This document shows, one piece after another, positions 9,789-20,306 of a DNA stretch of 37,549 nt; position 1 is the stretch's first letter, and every line of letters begins with the position of its first letter. The notes beneath the pieces were generated by a model. The model saw only the letters and a program-made list of their open reading frames with translations, ran no database searches and had not been told where the DNA came from. A program made the position numbers and the translations under genes. Location: the NCBI GenBank assembly GCA_000827495.1, contig KN817728.1:1-37549 (forward strand). The letters are read 5' to 3'. Origin of the DNA: Hypholoma sublateritium FD-334 SS-4. Lineage: Eukaryota; Basidiomycota; Agaricomycetes; Agaricales; Strophariaceae.

Positions 9789-12069
9789 TTACACTTCGTC
9801 GTCGTCGGAAGTGCCATGGCTGGTGCTCAGAGAGGAGGATTGACGAGATTGATAACGGCGTTTGGGTTTCTTCGAGGACGAACCGCCCCCGTCGTTTTCA
9901 TCAACATTGTCAGAACGTCGTTTGCCAGACCTTAACCACCCTGGGGGCGGCAGCGCTGGGACTGCAAAATTTCCCGCTGTAGGAGTTTGAGCGGGATCGG
10001 GAATGTTTTTACGCTCCGTTTCAGGGGGTTCCGAATCCAGAGCTTTAATAGCATCGTTGACGTATCCTAGGATCGTTTCGTAAGACGCAGAAGATGTAGA
10101 CTGCAGGTCTACTAGCGATGGAAGTTGCTCGTCTCGGAAGCGGCGGTTCTTCTTGTCAGCGGCACCAAAGAATGCCGAAAGCCGGCCCATAAGAGTGTCG
10201 AAGATCGGCCCAAAATATGGCGTCGCAAAGTACGTCTCATCGAAGGAGTCATTAATTGCGCTCTGCTTGTAAACAATGGCTTGCTGAGGATCTGCAGACT
10301 CCCACCCGAGTAAATGCCTCGGGAACACTGTCAGTTTGTTGCCGGGACCGGAAAAGCCACAGGCAATCCAGCAGAGGACATAGAAGAAGGATTCGAGGTC
10401 GTCCATGTAATCATGTGTCTTGCATTGGCGGGTGGGTGTTGGATTATAGCTATGGAGTACGTTCATCGACTGAAACGCACGGGTTCCCTAGATAACTGAA
10501 TCAGATGTCAAGGATATTTCAGGCAACAAGAGCAACCATACCGTTTTAAAATCAATTGCATATAAGCTCTTTTTACGCTTGATATTGATAGAGAGATCGA
10601 GATCGATAATAAGGCCACAGTTATTTTCTTTGAGGGGATCTGAACCGAGGAGGATGTTGTTGACACTAATGTCGCGGTGGAGAATGTCTGCGTTCCAGAG
10701 GTTTTGATGGCCTCGAGCAAATGTTCAATATTTGCCAACGATGTTGAACGCATGTCACTTACCACGGATAGCATCACGGTAAGCATGTAAGAGTTGACGC
10801 CGCGATCGAAAAGCTTCGATAGATCGCCCATGGCAAACTAGAAGCATGCGAGACATGGTGCGATCACGAAACACTTTCCTCAGATGAGCTGGTAGGGGTT
10901 TCGGGAGCCCTCGTAGCGTAGAAATATGAGCAATGTCGTCTTGGAATGCCTTCATCTGACCAACACCGTCGAGCCCATCGACTTCTTCTAGAAACTGCCA
11001 TTCGGCATCCCTCTTTCTAGATCTCCAAGCGTCTTTGAGCACGAATAAGACACCATCAACGTCGACGAGCCAACAGCATGTACCGCGCCCTCGAATCGCA
11101 CGTTGGTCGAAGACAGGTTCGGTGTTCACCAGGCGGTAAGTAGTAGTGACTCCAGTTTTAGCATCGCTCAATTCGATGAACCGTTCGCCATTCTTCCAGT
11201 ATATAGATTGGTCGAATCCGACAAATTCTGGTTTGTCCGATGAAGCCCCAAGAATAAATCTAACAAAGGTTTTGGGATCCTCGTGAATATTGACCGCCAA
11301 GGAGTAGTGCACGCCGTCTCGGGCAAACGCGTAGAGTCTGACTTCACTCGGAGAGCCAGTGAGAACGTTGACGAGATGGCGGTTTGCTTGCTGTCGGAAG
11401 ATCTGTCTGTATATATTCTTAATATACGCGAATCTGACCAAGGAGCACGAGAGATTTGTGCACATACCTTGCGTATACAGCGGTTTGATTTAGGTTCCCT
11501 TTCGCGCTAAACGTGTTTGTTGTCTTGATTTCGAACGGAGTGACAGTCATACGATAACTGGGCGCTGCATCGGGTTCAGCATATGGGAAATTGTCGCGGA
11601 CTGTTTTGTCAGGAACAATAGCCTGGAAACATATGTCGGGGGAGGTCGCCAAATCAGGAACCTTCGGCCCAGAGCCATCAGCTGGAGCATCATCAGGCAT
11701 GGGGTACTTGGGCCCGCTTCCCTCCTTGTGCGGCATATGCTTGCCGTGAGTGTCGATGGCGAGACGGTTCTTCGATAAGCCAAAGTGGCCGATGACTTTG
11801 TTACAGATATTTACGTAGGGGCCATAGAGTGCTCCCTCAGGAAGCGTGGTATCTTGAGGAATCTTCCACTGCTTTTTCTTTTTGTCGTATAAATCGCACT
11901 TCTTGATAAAATCGTTGATTGCACTCTCAGAAGCGATGTTATGAAAAGCACGGGCTACAAGGTCCTTGTCCTCGTGAGAGCAATAGGCAAACTCTGTGTC
12001 GATGTCCGAGGTTTGATCCCTGACAGTTGGATATCCATGCTCCGATCCTTGTGAACTTGCAGACTGCAT
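9789..12069 (-). CDS. FunK1-type fungal protein kinase
   Basis: Four exons: 12069-11468, 11406-10763, 10711-10542 and 10487-9789. Introns are 51-61 nt and phases agree, giving 704 residues. Kinase signatures seen: a lysine in LFVLKDAW (K325, VAIK position), HRDISVNN (catalytic D429, N434), IDLDLS (D452, in place of DFG) and GTRAFQSM as activation-segment end, followed by HDYMDDLESFFYVLCWI, a hallmark of the Agaricomycete FunK1 family. The basic, Ser-rich tail ends DDDEV. FunK1 kinases are a large, rapidly evolving group with unknown substrates. All catalytic residues look present. The start is uncertain: the frame stays open upstream to about 12200 with plausible N-terminal sequence (TPKTPRPS, TPFRG) but no ATG, so an upstream exon may exist. 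The 5' side runs into a large inverted repeat. Confidence 0.88.
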
Positions 12070-12560
12070 GCCGCGGAATGGAGTTTCCAGTACTGGACGT
12101 ATTCTAGAGGTAGATGGTCGTGGAGTTTTCGGCGTACCCGATTTCTTCGCTTCAGAGGCAAGGGTAGAAGCGCGAAGCTCAGACTCATAGTCAGATGAGG
12201 TAACAGAAAATATTTAGAATGGGGACAATACCTATGCGCGTCGAGGCTTTATACGAAACCACTTAGCAAAGGTGGCCAATATTGTGGCCCGTGGAGACAA
12301 TGTAAGTGTAGGAGATGTTTGTGAGTCTTGGATAATATTGAGTAGTTCAAAACACTGAGCGGCGTCGCGACTCGGACTCGCCACCACTGGCAAGAGCCAC
12401 CGACAGTCAAATTGAAGTTCCGCGTTATTGCAGTGACACGTGACCGTGATACGCAACGCCCGGCGGTGGCTAGACTCGCTTGCTCGCTGATGCTCTATGA
12501 CAAATAAAGAAACGTGATGGCACAACATGTGACGTGGCGGGGCGAGCACAGCGAGCGGAC
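12070..12560. other. 5' region of the kinase gene
   Basis: On the minus strand the kinase frame continues without a stop to about 12200, then a possible short intron (near 12235-12190) precedes another open stretch. I cannot fix a start. The rest (about 12240-12560) is GC-moderate sequence without a recognisable gene, ending at the left arm of inverted repeat 1. Confidence 0.4.
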
Positions 12561-13143
12561 TGGGCGGTCTCGTCGCTGTTTTGGCCTGATAAAAAAATCC
12601 CCCTTGCCCAGGCATGCTCACTTCGCCGCAAAAACGTGAAAACGTCGAAAATAACACATCATATTGAGTATACATTATCTGTGCAGATTTAGATTTAGAT
12701 CATAAAACTATATATGACCTTATTTCATGAAATATGACTTTTACCTTTGTCGTCGTCGTGAGAAAGGGTCCGTGCCCACCAAATTCCTGCCTGCTGCTGC
12801 GTCGGCCGTTTTTCTTCAGACCATAAAATTTTACCTCGTAAGGCTTAAGAAAGACAATATGGCTCTACAAAAGAAATTTCGAGGTCTGAAATGTTTTCTG
12901 AGACGGGTGCGAGCTGGATGTAAATATGCACGCACGGACCCGATCTGGCAACGACGACGAAGTTAATCAAATATTTCACAAATAAGCTTGTATACTCTTT
13001 TATCATCAAAAAGCAAATCTGAATAGATAATGTATATACAGTTTTAGGTATTATTTTCGTGTTTTTGGTGCTTTTTCGACCAAGTGAGCATGCCTGGGTA
13101 ACGGGGATTTTTTTATCAGGCCAAAACGGCGACGAGGGCGCCC
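12561..13143. repeat. Large imperfect inverted repeat 1 (foldback)
   Basis: Bases 12561-12623 match the reverse complement of about 13083-13143 at roughly 90%, including a shared block GGCCTGATAAAAAAATCCCC and CAGGCATGCTCACTT. The match continues inwards more loosely: CAGATAATGTATA, CATATTTCA...AATAAG, CACGGACCC...GACGACGAC. Nearly the whole 583 bp is therefore one decayed palindrome centred near 12850. No transposase is present. It could be a MITE-like foldback element or an inverted duplication. It lies upstream of the kinase gene. Confidence 0.75.
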
Positions 13144-13144
13144 A

Positions 13145-13792
13145 CACTGCGAATATTGGCTTATATATTCTGCGAGTAAAGGTTGAATGTTGAATTGATT
13201 ATATTTAATATCCCGTCAATATTTAACGACCGAGTTTAGACTGAGGATATCTGAGATATAAGATCAAATACACCCGGTGAAAAAAGCAACAATTATATTT
13301 TAAATAAAAAAAGGCATATTCCGGCGATGATTTCCCGGTGGCATTCAGGATGACATCAAAATATAATCAAGCAATATTCAAGCTAACACATGACACTAAC
13401 CCAATACTTGACTGAGAAACTGTGTACTCGGACACTGATATCATAAACTACATAGTATCCAATAAATAACAATATTCAAGGAGTGGATATCAACTAAGTT
13501 ACTGTTTCGAGCAAGTTTCGCGACTTGAAGGTCACTGGGAAGTCAGTGGTATAAATAGATTCCGATGTTATTCTGATTTTATGCTAAATATAAGTGCGAT
13601 AGAACTGACGCCGGACGTTATAGCCTTATCGCAAATATAATTGTTGCTTGGTTTTTCATTTCTTATTTGATGTTTTATTTTAAATGTACTCAGAATATCA
13701 GTAGTCATTCAATGTTGATTAAAGTCTCAATAAAATCTTTCATAATTCAACATATATTTGCATATCATATAAGCCAATGTTCGCAGTGCCAG
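13145..13792. repeat. Imperfect inverted repeat 2 (foldback)
   Basis: The outer ends ACTGCGAATATTGGCTTATAT (left) and its reverse complement at 13772-13792 differ at one base. A second matching block is AGCAACAATTATATTT at 13285-13300 against 13634-13649. The arms are about 190 bp with an unmatched AT-rich core. It starts where inverted repeat 1 ends. No coding sequence was seen inside. Confidence 0.65.
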
Positions 13793-13880
13793 CCGGTTCT
13801 TCGAACTGCTTGCAGCACGTGTGCACATTATGTAATATGTGTTCGGAGATATCGGCTGGGGACGAGCCTAGGCGGTGGCC

Positions 13881-15183
13881 AGTTGTTCACTTTTGAACTC
13901 AAACCTTATTCTCGGAAAGGGAATAAGTTAAATTTGGAACTCTGCCGGCCGAGTTCTGCCGCTGGCATTACTGATCGGCAAATATCACTATCCCGCCAAG
14001 TACTTACGTCGCTGGAGCGGCGGGTGGTCCTCGGGCGGGGTAGTTGAACTTAAAGGAACGGCGAGGGGATTTGAAGAAAATAAATGTACACAAGAAATTT
14101 GTTGTGTAGATAATATCAGTAAAATACACAAGTGCGGTCGCAAATAAGAAGATGGAATGACAGTGTACATACGCTGTGTGTGTTGNNNNNNNNNNNNNNN
14201 NNNNNNNNNNNNNNNNNNNNNNNNNNNNNNNNNNNNNNNNNNNNNNNNNNNNNNNNNNNNNNNNNNNNNNNNNNNNNNNNNNNNNNNNNNNNNNNNNNNN
14301 NNNNNNNNNNNNNNNNNNNNNNNNNNNNNNNNNNNNNNNNNNNNNNNNNNNNNNNNNNNNNNNNNNNNNNNNNNNNNNNNNNNNNNNNNNNNNNNNNNNN
14401 NNNNNNNNNNNNNNNNNNNNNNNNNNNNNNNNNNNNNNNNNNNNNNNNNNNNNNNNNNNNNNNNNNNNNNNNNNNNNNNNNNNNNNNNNNNNNNNNNNNN
14501 NNNNNNNNNNNNNNNNNNNNNNNNNNNNNNNNNNNNNNNNNNNNNNNNNNNNNNNNNNNNNNNNNNNNNNNNNNNNNNNNNNNNNNNNNNNNNNNNNNNN
14601 NNNNNNNNNNNNNNNNNNNNNNNNNNNNNNNNNNNNNNNNNNNNNNNNNNNNNNNNNNNNNNNNNNNNNNNNNNNNNNNNNNNNNNNNNNNNNNNNNNNN
14701 NNNNNNNNNNNNNNNNNNNNNNNNNNNNNNNNNNNNNNNNNNNNNNNNNNNNNNNNNNNNNNNNNNNNNNNNNNNNNNNNNNNNNNNNNNNNNNNNNNNN
14801 NNNNNNNNNNNNNNNNNNNNNNNNNNNNNNNNNNNNNNNNNNNNNNNNNNNNNNNNNNNNNNNNNNNNNNNNNNNNNNNNNNNNNNNNNNNNNNNNNNNN
14901 NNNNNNNNNNATCTTCTTATTTGCGACCGCACTTGTGTATTTTACTGATATTATCTACACAACAAATTTCTTGTGTACATTTATTTTCTTCAAATCCCCT
15001 TGCCGTTCCTTTAAGTTCAACTACCCCGCCCGAGGACCACCCGCCGCTCCAGCGACGTAAGTACTTGGCGGGATAGTGATATTTGCCGATCAGTAATGCC
15101 AGCGGCAGAACTCGGCCGGCAGAGTTCCAAATTTAACTTATTCCCTTTCCGAGAATAAGGTTTGAGTTCAAAAGTGAACAACT
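13881..15183. repeat. Near-perfect long inverted repeat 3 around an assembly gap
   Basis: The left arm 13881-14154 and right arm 14911-15183 are reverse complements over about 273 bp with very few differences (for example GGCGAG against GGCAAG). The outer ends read AGTTGTTCAC...GTGAACAACT. Flanks (GGTGGCC and CACGCG) show no clear target-site duplication. The arms carry no gene. High arm identity suggests either a recent foldback/TIR element or an assembly artefact at a palindrome. Confidence 0.85.
14186..14910. other. Assembly gap (725 N)
   Basis: A run of N inside inverted repeat 3. Reading frames drawn across it have no meaning. The true length is unknown. Confidence 0.99.
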
Positions 15184-15630
15184 CACGCGAAGGTTCAAAA
15201 AGTTAGGGCGGCTGCTTTTGGGAGACTACGTTCAAGTTAAATAAGGACATCAGGAAATCAAGGAGCATCAGGAAAGGAAATAGCTGGGAATATATGGCTT
15301 GGAGAAAAGTAAAATGTCTCTAACTTTACTAAGTATTGTACACTACAATATCATGTAATTTTTAGCATGCTGGATATGGCTTAATTCATCAAGCCCGGAA
15401 GAAATTGGGAAGTGAACAGAAAGTTCAGCCTGATATCAGATTGATCAGCACTAGATGTCCGCCCATATATGACTAAATAACCAACAAAGGTAGACATTAC
15501 TAGTCCTCAAACAGAGAAATATCAAGACCAACTGCTATAGAAATTTCATAGTCCTGAACTTAATTGAAATCCTTTGCAACAAAACAAGTAGTGTCAGACT
15601 ATACTTAAGGGGTTGGGCCTTGCCAAGCCG
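15184..15630. other. AT-rich non-coding stretch
   Basis: Between the inverted repeat and the minisatellite. No gene, motif or strong repeat seen. Confidence 0.5.
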
Positions 15631-15985
15631 CACAGGTGCACAATAGAGGACGTCATGATCAGAGCTTACACGACATAAAATACTGATACATTTGATAATT
15701 CCATTTGAGAGAGTTGAAGCTGCACAGGCGTGCAATAGAGGACGCCGTGATCAGAGTTTACAAGATATAAAATAGTGATATATGTGATAAATCCGTTTGA
15801 GAGAGTTGAAGGCTGCACAGACATGTAAGAGAGGACGCCTTGATCAGAGCATAAACGACACAAAATACTGATACATGTGATAATTACGCTTGAGAGAGCT
15901 GAAGCTGCACAGGCGTGCAATAGAGGACACCGTGATCAGAGTTTACATGTCATAAAATAGTGATATATGTGATAATTCCGTTGAA
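15631..15985. repeat. Minisatellite, about four copies of a ~91 bp unit
   Basis: Units begin near 15631, 15720, 15811 and 15903, each with GCTGCACAGGCGTGCAATAG-like starts, GAGGAC, GATCAGAG, then ATA(C/G)TGATA(C/T)AT and TTGAGAGAGTTGAAG. Copies 1 and 3 share ATACTGATACAT; copies 2 and 4 share ATAGTGATATAT and GAGTTTACA. The array therefore behaves as two ~182 bp dimers. The last unit decays after GATAATTCCGTT. Loose GATCAG-containing sequence continues to about 16210. Confidence 0.85.
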
Positions 15986-16776
15986 CCCTTGGATTGTGGA
16001 AAATACCACACACACACTAGCACATTAAGCAGTGGGCAATAAGTAATATAATGGTGCTCAGTCATGTTTTAAAGAGTGTCATGATCAGCGATGAAATGAT
16101 ACGAAACGTTGATGGTGATATGCTCCTATACGTCGTAATGAGCGCTATGATCAGAACTTATCAGGCCGATATGTATAAGCAAAGCTGCGGTGCCATTTCA
16201 AGTCGTGGTCAGTAGTAAATAGAGTGTGCCTGATAACATTACAGGTAAACACTAATCACATTGTCAGAATTTTTTGGGACATGTCTGCTCGAGACACTTT
16301 GGCCAGCCATTTCCATTCTACATTCAGGCAGAGTTTCAACATGAAGCTGGTACTCAACGACACAAAGCATTCAGCGAAACGTGTGAAGGCCAACATAGCA
16401 CGTAATTTATGTATTTGTTCATATACGCAATCAAAATCAGCAGTACGCAGTCTCCTGCTAGGCTTGGGAGGTCAAAAAAGTGTTGATCAGTTGTTTAGAG
16501 GTGCTTATTGGTCCGACAGCAGATATTCAAAATGGTCAGAGAAATCACATCACGTATAGCTTGTCCCAACCCAAAATCATATTGCCAGTGCAAAATACAT
16601 CAATACGGTACAAACATGGTGGCATTAGTTATTGAGTAGTACTGAATGACTTCAAATCAAGCTACTGCCTCACGATCCTCCTCTGGGGTCTGCGTCAGTG
16701 TGGGGAAAGGAAGGCAAGAATGCAGCTTCGACTCGCAGTGAAGCGGTTGCGACTATCACACCCAAGCGGCTATTTC
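15986..16776. other. Non-coding stretch right of the minisatellite
   Basis: Decayed GATCAG-bearing repeat remnants run up to about 16210, followed by unique sequence. A 111-codon plus-strand frame at 16224-16559 has no recognisable features. The right end is the 3' flank of the DUF6698 gene. Confidence 0.45.
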
Positions 16777-18259
16777 TCAGAAATTTGTATTGGCGTCCCG
16801 GAGCGCAACCTGCTTTGCTGCTGCCCTTTTAGCCTTGATGGTGGCCAAAACGCTATTCTTCGAAACAGGCCTTGAGTTTGGAGTGTAGTTTGGAAATACC
16901 TGTCTACAGAAAGAATAAGGTTACCTGCTAATGCAGGAAAGCAGTCGACTCACCGGTTCCACCAAACAAGTAAAGTATTTACCTCATCTATCTCTTCTGG
17001 GTCCGCGAGAAGCTCAAGTAGGCTGTTGTAGAATCGTTCCGAGTCTGTTGAGGTATCGGTGCGACTAAAAACACTAGAAGATGACAGCGCGAATCGTGCC
17101 TGTGAACGGGGGTTAAATCTTGGCAAGAAAGACGGTCAAAGAAAGTGTTACCTGAGTTGCAGCGTATACAACTGATGCGCAGGTCATGCTAGTCATCCCA
17201 TGGATACGAGCATTTCCTGACCTCGTTGCCTTGGCCTCGATATCAACTGAGCTCGGGGAGGTGAAAATGTGCTTGAAAGCCTGTATAACAGCCGGTCATT
17301 TTTTGCATGACTGGCAAACTGACAACTTCACCAACCTTGACCAATATTGCACTTCGTAGCAGACCCTTCCACGGGTTGGTGTCGTCATACTCATAAGAAG
17401 TATATAAGAATATTGGCCACTGATCACCAGATACAGACAATTCGCCGCTTCGAAGTTTCTGCTTGATTCTGTGAAGAAATTTAGCAACATGACTCTGAGT
17501 CTGAAACCTGGATTGCCCTCACTCTCGGTCAGACCAGTCTACTCCTGCCGGACAAAGGAGAGCCCCAGTTCTCTCGTGATTGAAGCCGCGATCGATTTTG
17601 GCATTGCGTGCAATGGGAGGAATGAGGGGCTCACCGGCTGGCAAGAGCCAGTCAATTATTGCTGACTTGAGACTTTTTGTATCGTCGGACCTAGCACTGG
17701 ATGCTCCTTTTTGTATCTAGAAAAGGGATATAACAACGGGTAACATTTAGCAAAATTGGTACAGCTGCCTGCCGAGAAATCTTAGGACTGACCAACGTCG
17801 CAATATGGTGGACCTCCTCTTCAGAGTCACTGGCCATGATCCTATCTTCAAGGCCGGGGACACTCTTGAGCAATAATATAAAGACTTTATGCTCTCGACG
17901 CTCTCTATATGGTTCAGACTAAGCTTAAGAAGCTAAACGTGATGCGTAGAAAATGCTTACTGCGCAGTAAATGCCTCCTCTGGCTCCTCGGAGCGTTCCC
18001 CCATTCGAATGATCCCATTGTTGATCAGCGCGTGTACATTGCAAAGGGCATGTATCGACCTCCCGAAGTGCCGTCCGTGGTGAACAAGAGGGTCAGTTGA
18101 ACGGCTATTTGTAATGATATAAGCTCCACATAGTATTCAATTCGCTGAAGTTCCTTACGGCTTTTTTCTAGGACCAAGTTGTAAAGCGTCCGAGTTATTC
18201 GAAATTCTGGACTGTCCAGCCGGAATACTCGAAGGCCGATCGTTCTCAGTGGAGGCCAT
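16777..18259 (-). CDS. DUF6698-family protein
   Basis: Eight exons on the minus strand: 18259-18159, 18104-17961, 17904-17793, 17716-17523, 17468-17336, 17280-17152, 17099-16954 and 16903-16777. All have GT...AG introns and the frame is kept throughout, giving 361 residues. Landmarks in order: DPLVHHGRHFGRSIHALCNV, ERREHKVF, VPGLEDRIM, GASSARSDDTKSLKSAIIDW, DRGFNHE, CPAGVDW, GDQWPIFLY and NPWKGLLRS, then NARIHGMTSM, ending FPNYTPNSRPVSK and a basic helix. I recognise this conserved series as the Agaricomycete-expanded DUF6698 family, whose biochemical role is unknown. Nothing is broken: no stop, no frameshift, full length. It sits between repeats and a dead NACHT gene, and its family is often found in such variable regions. 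Confidence 0.85.
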
Positions 18260-18589
18260 AGATGAACAATATTTGCCAGCGTCCGGCGTTGTGCTGAGTT
18301 GTGTAAGTTGAGGGGTAGACCGTGACGGAAACCAACAGCTTAAGATTTCAATGGACTCGGAAGTGCGGTCTTTTATACCACGCCCTACGTAAACCGCAGT
18401 AGAAGTCCAGTCACAACTGTTTCAGGTCGGTGCCTCTGTTATTCCGCACCAATCTACGGAGAGCGTACGGTATTGGGAAACTGCGGACTGGGTTGGGATC
18501 ATAGCAGTGGGAACCCCCTCGCGTATCCCGCAGGGTCTGCCCTTCAAGACGCTCGGCGTCCCGCTCATTGACGGGCCGCTTGGTAGTTG
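18260..18589. other. Intergenic between DUF6698 gene and NACHT relic
   Basis: Contains the promoter side of the DUF6698 gene and possibly the decayed 3' part of the NACHT relic. No separate gene seen. Confidence 0.4.
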
Positions 18590-19340
18590 TTGTCGAGCGG
18601 TAGCTGCTAAAGAACCCGCCCATGTCTCGCGCGTTGAATGCCATCTGGATCTGGCTCTCACGGCGGCTGCAGAAGAGAACGACGACCAGAGGGTCTTTGC
18701 GCTGAAGCAGCTTAGCAAAGGTACGGATGAGGTGTGCCTTAGTGTTTGCGCGCCAATGCACTCGTCGAAGCCGTCGATGATGAGCAGAAGGGAGTCAAGG
18801 TCGCATCCGACATTTGGAGACGACGGATGGGAGCAATAATGAGCACGTCCAGCTGTGTTGTAAATGCATGTTCGAAGGTCAGAGGGAGCGATTTGATGGA
18901 GTGTACGATGAATTTTTTCGTCTCTAGGAGGAGCCTGTAGGCGCTGGATAATCTGGTATACAAGACTCGCGATGCCTCGGTCAACGGTATTCCGCGTCGC
19001 ATCCGTGCGGACTCGGAGGAAGAGTGAACTCGCCACCTTGATACCCCGATCGATGCACACCTCCGCGATAGACAAGCAGATCGCGTACTTTCCCCCGCCC
19101 CGGCGGCGCCATCGACCTAGGTGACCCATGTCTCCCGCAGTACGTTCCCCACAATCCAGGCAAAGGGCTCATCCAGCACGGCCTCCCGTGTGTGCGCATG
19201 GCAGCATGGTGGGTAGACGCGCTGCTTGAAATTGTGGAATGCTGCCGGCGCGACGTGCTCCTGCCAGAGTATCGTTAATAGCCATCCTTGCACGCTGAAA
19301 GTCGCGGGGTCAGTTGTTGCGTGCCTCATTATCACCAACG
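18590..19340 (-). pseudogene. NACHT-type NTPase relic (NLR-like)
   Basis: Minus-strand sequence shows, in pieces across three frames, the usual order of a fungal NACHT NTPase: FKQRVYPPCCHAHTREAVLD, then ETWVT, a Walker A region reading VDGAAGAG, AICLSIAEVC, SLFLRVRTDATRNTVDR, a Walker B region LLLIIDGFDECIGA, and PLVVVLFCSRRESQIQMAF. Defects are plain: an in-frame TAG just before Walker A where Trp is expected, an extra G in the Walker A lysine region (about 19095), and at least three further frame changes near 18915, 18800 and 18745. Intact relatives are signal-transducing NTPases involved in self/non-self recognition. The C-terminal repeat domain is absent. This copy is dead. Confidence 0.75.
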
Positions 19341-19384
19341 CTCACTTATTGATTTGTTGACGCGCGTGAGGTTGCCTCCGTTTA

Positions 19385-20204
19385 TTACGGGGCAGTGGCA
19401 TTGCTAGTCCTTAAACAAATCGCTCCATGGAAATAAAATTTGAGGTATCTACACCATTCCACCCGCACAAATCCAACTGTTCCTGAGCATACCTTGGTAT
19501 CTCTTCTTGTACCACAGAATGAACAGCCACGGGGCAGGCGGGCTACGATTCCAACATTGAATTCCACACGCAGCGATCTCGAGAGTAAATCCGTCGGGGT
19601 AGGCGCATTCTGCGTGAGAGCTCTGGACGGAAGGCGCGATGCGCGAGTTTGCAGGAGAGAACGGTGTGCAGCGAATTGGGGATACCAATAGGACGGATGC
19701 CCATATCGATGGTTAGAAGGTGACCTCGCGCGGCAGAGAGCGTATGCAGGACGTCGCCACAAAGCACGTTCATTGCATTTGCATTGAAAAAAAACACATC
19801 CCCTCCCAGCGGTGTCGGACCAAAGCGCGAGGACGCGCCCAACAACACGACATCGTCTACCACCAGAAATTGCTTCACAGCCCATGGAACACCCCGTACA
19901 TCGCACGAGCGTGGCGCAAGCAGCCCAATCACGCGGAGGACAAGGATGGGCAGCGCCGCTGCTCGCGACTCCAAAATTCAATGTTGCAAAGCGCACAGCG
20001 AAGCGCATTTCGGTGGGTGAGTAGGTGAGGGGACACACAATGAAGCGGCAGGGGTCCAGGGGAAATGGGAGAGCACTCGCTGCGGCGAATTTGGGAGGAA
20101 GGCATGATTTGCGCGTCAGCATGGCGGAGCGTGTCGTGGGATGAGGAGACGGAGGGCATGTAGCGGACAGGGCAAGGCGTGTACGCTGAGGTACGGATGG
20201 TCAC
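19385..20204 (-). other. Unrecognised open stretch upstream of the NACHT relic
   Basis: Several overlapping minus-strand frames of 80-245 codons lie here. The most protein-like passage reads VIGLLAPRSCDVRGVPW, then VVDDVVLLGASSRFGPT and HLLTIDMGIRPIGIPN, in one frame (about 19974-19543). No single model with a start and splice sites is convincing, and I recognise no family. It may be another decayed gene or part of an element. Confidence 0.25.
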
Positions 20205-20277
20205 GGTTCGCCCCCTACACAGACTTCGCGGGATTGTCCTTTGAAGCTCACCACGGCATTAGATAGAGGTCCGCAGA

Positions 20278-20306
20278 CCAGTGTAGCGGTTCGCCCGCTA
20301 CACTGG
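20278..20306. repeat. Perfect 12-bp hairpin (left flank of the Plavaka gene)
   Basis: CCAGTGTAGCGG - TTCGC - CCGCTACACTGG: a perfect 12-bp stem with a 5-nt loop. A related half-copy (CGGTTCGCCCCCTACAC) lies at about 20208-20224. The core CGG-NNCGC-CCG also occurs in the hairpin at 26034-26066 on the other side of the transposase gene, which suggests both belong to the element's ends. Confidence 0.8.

Noticed and set aside
13988..15076. Long open frames on both strands across the gap
   Set aside because: They consist almost wholly of unknown bases; the ends are the two arms of the inverted repeat read in both directions.
15535..15920. Minus-strand frames with repeated MHACAASTLS
   Set aside because: They are simply the minisatellite read in frame; no start context or continuation.
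16224..16559. Plus-strand 111-codon frame
   Set aside because: Lies in decayed repeat-rich sequence, has no recognisable motif, and no splice or promoter support.
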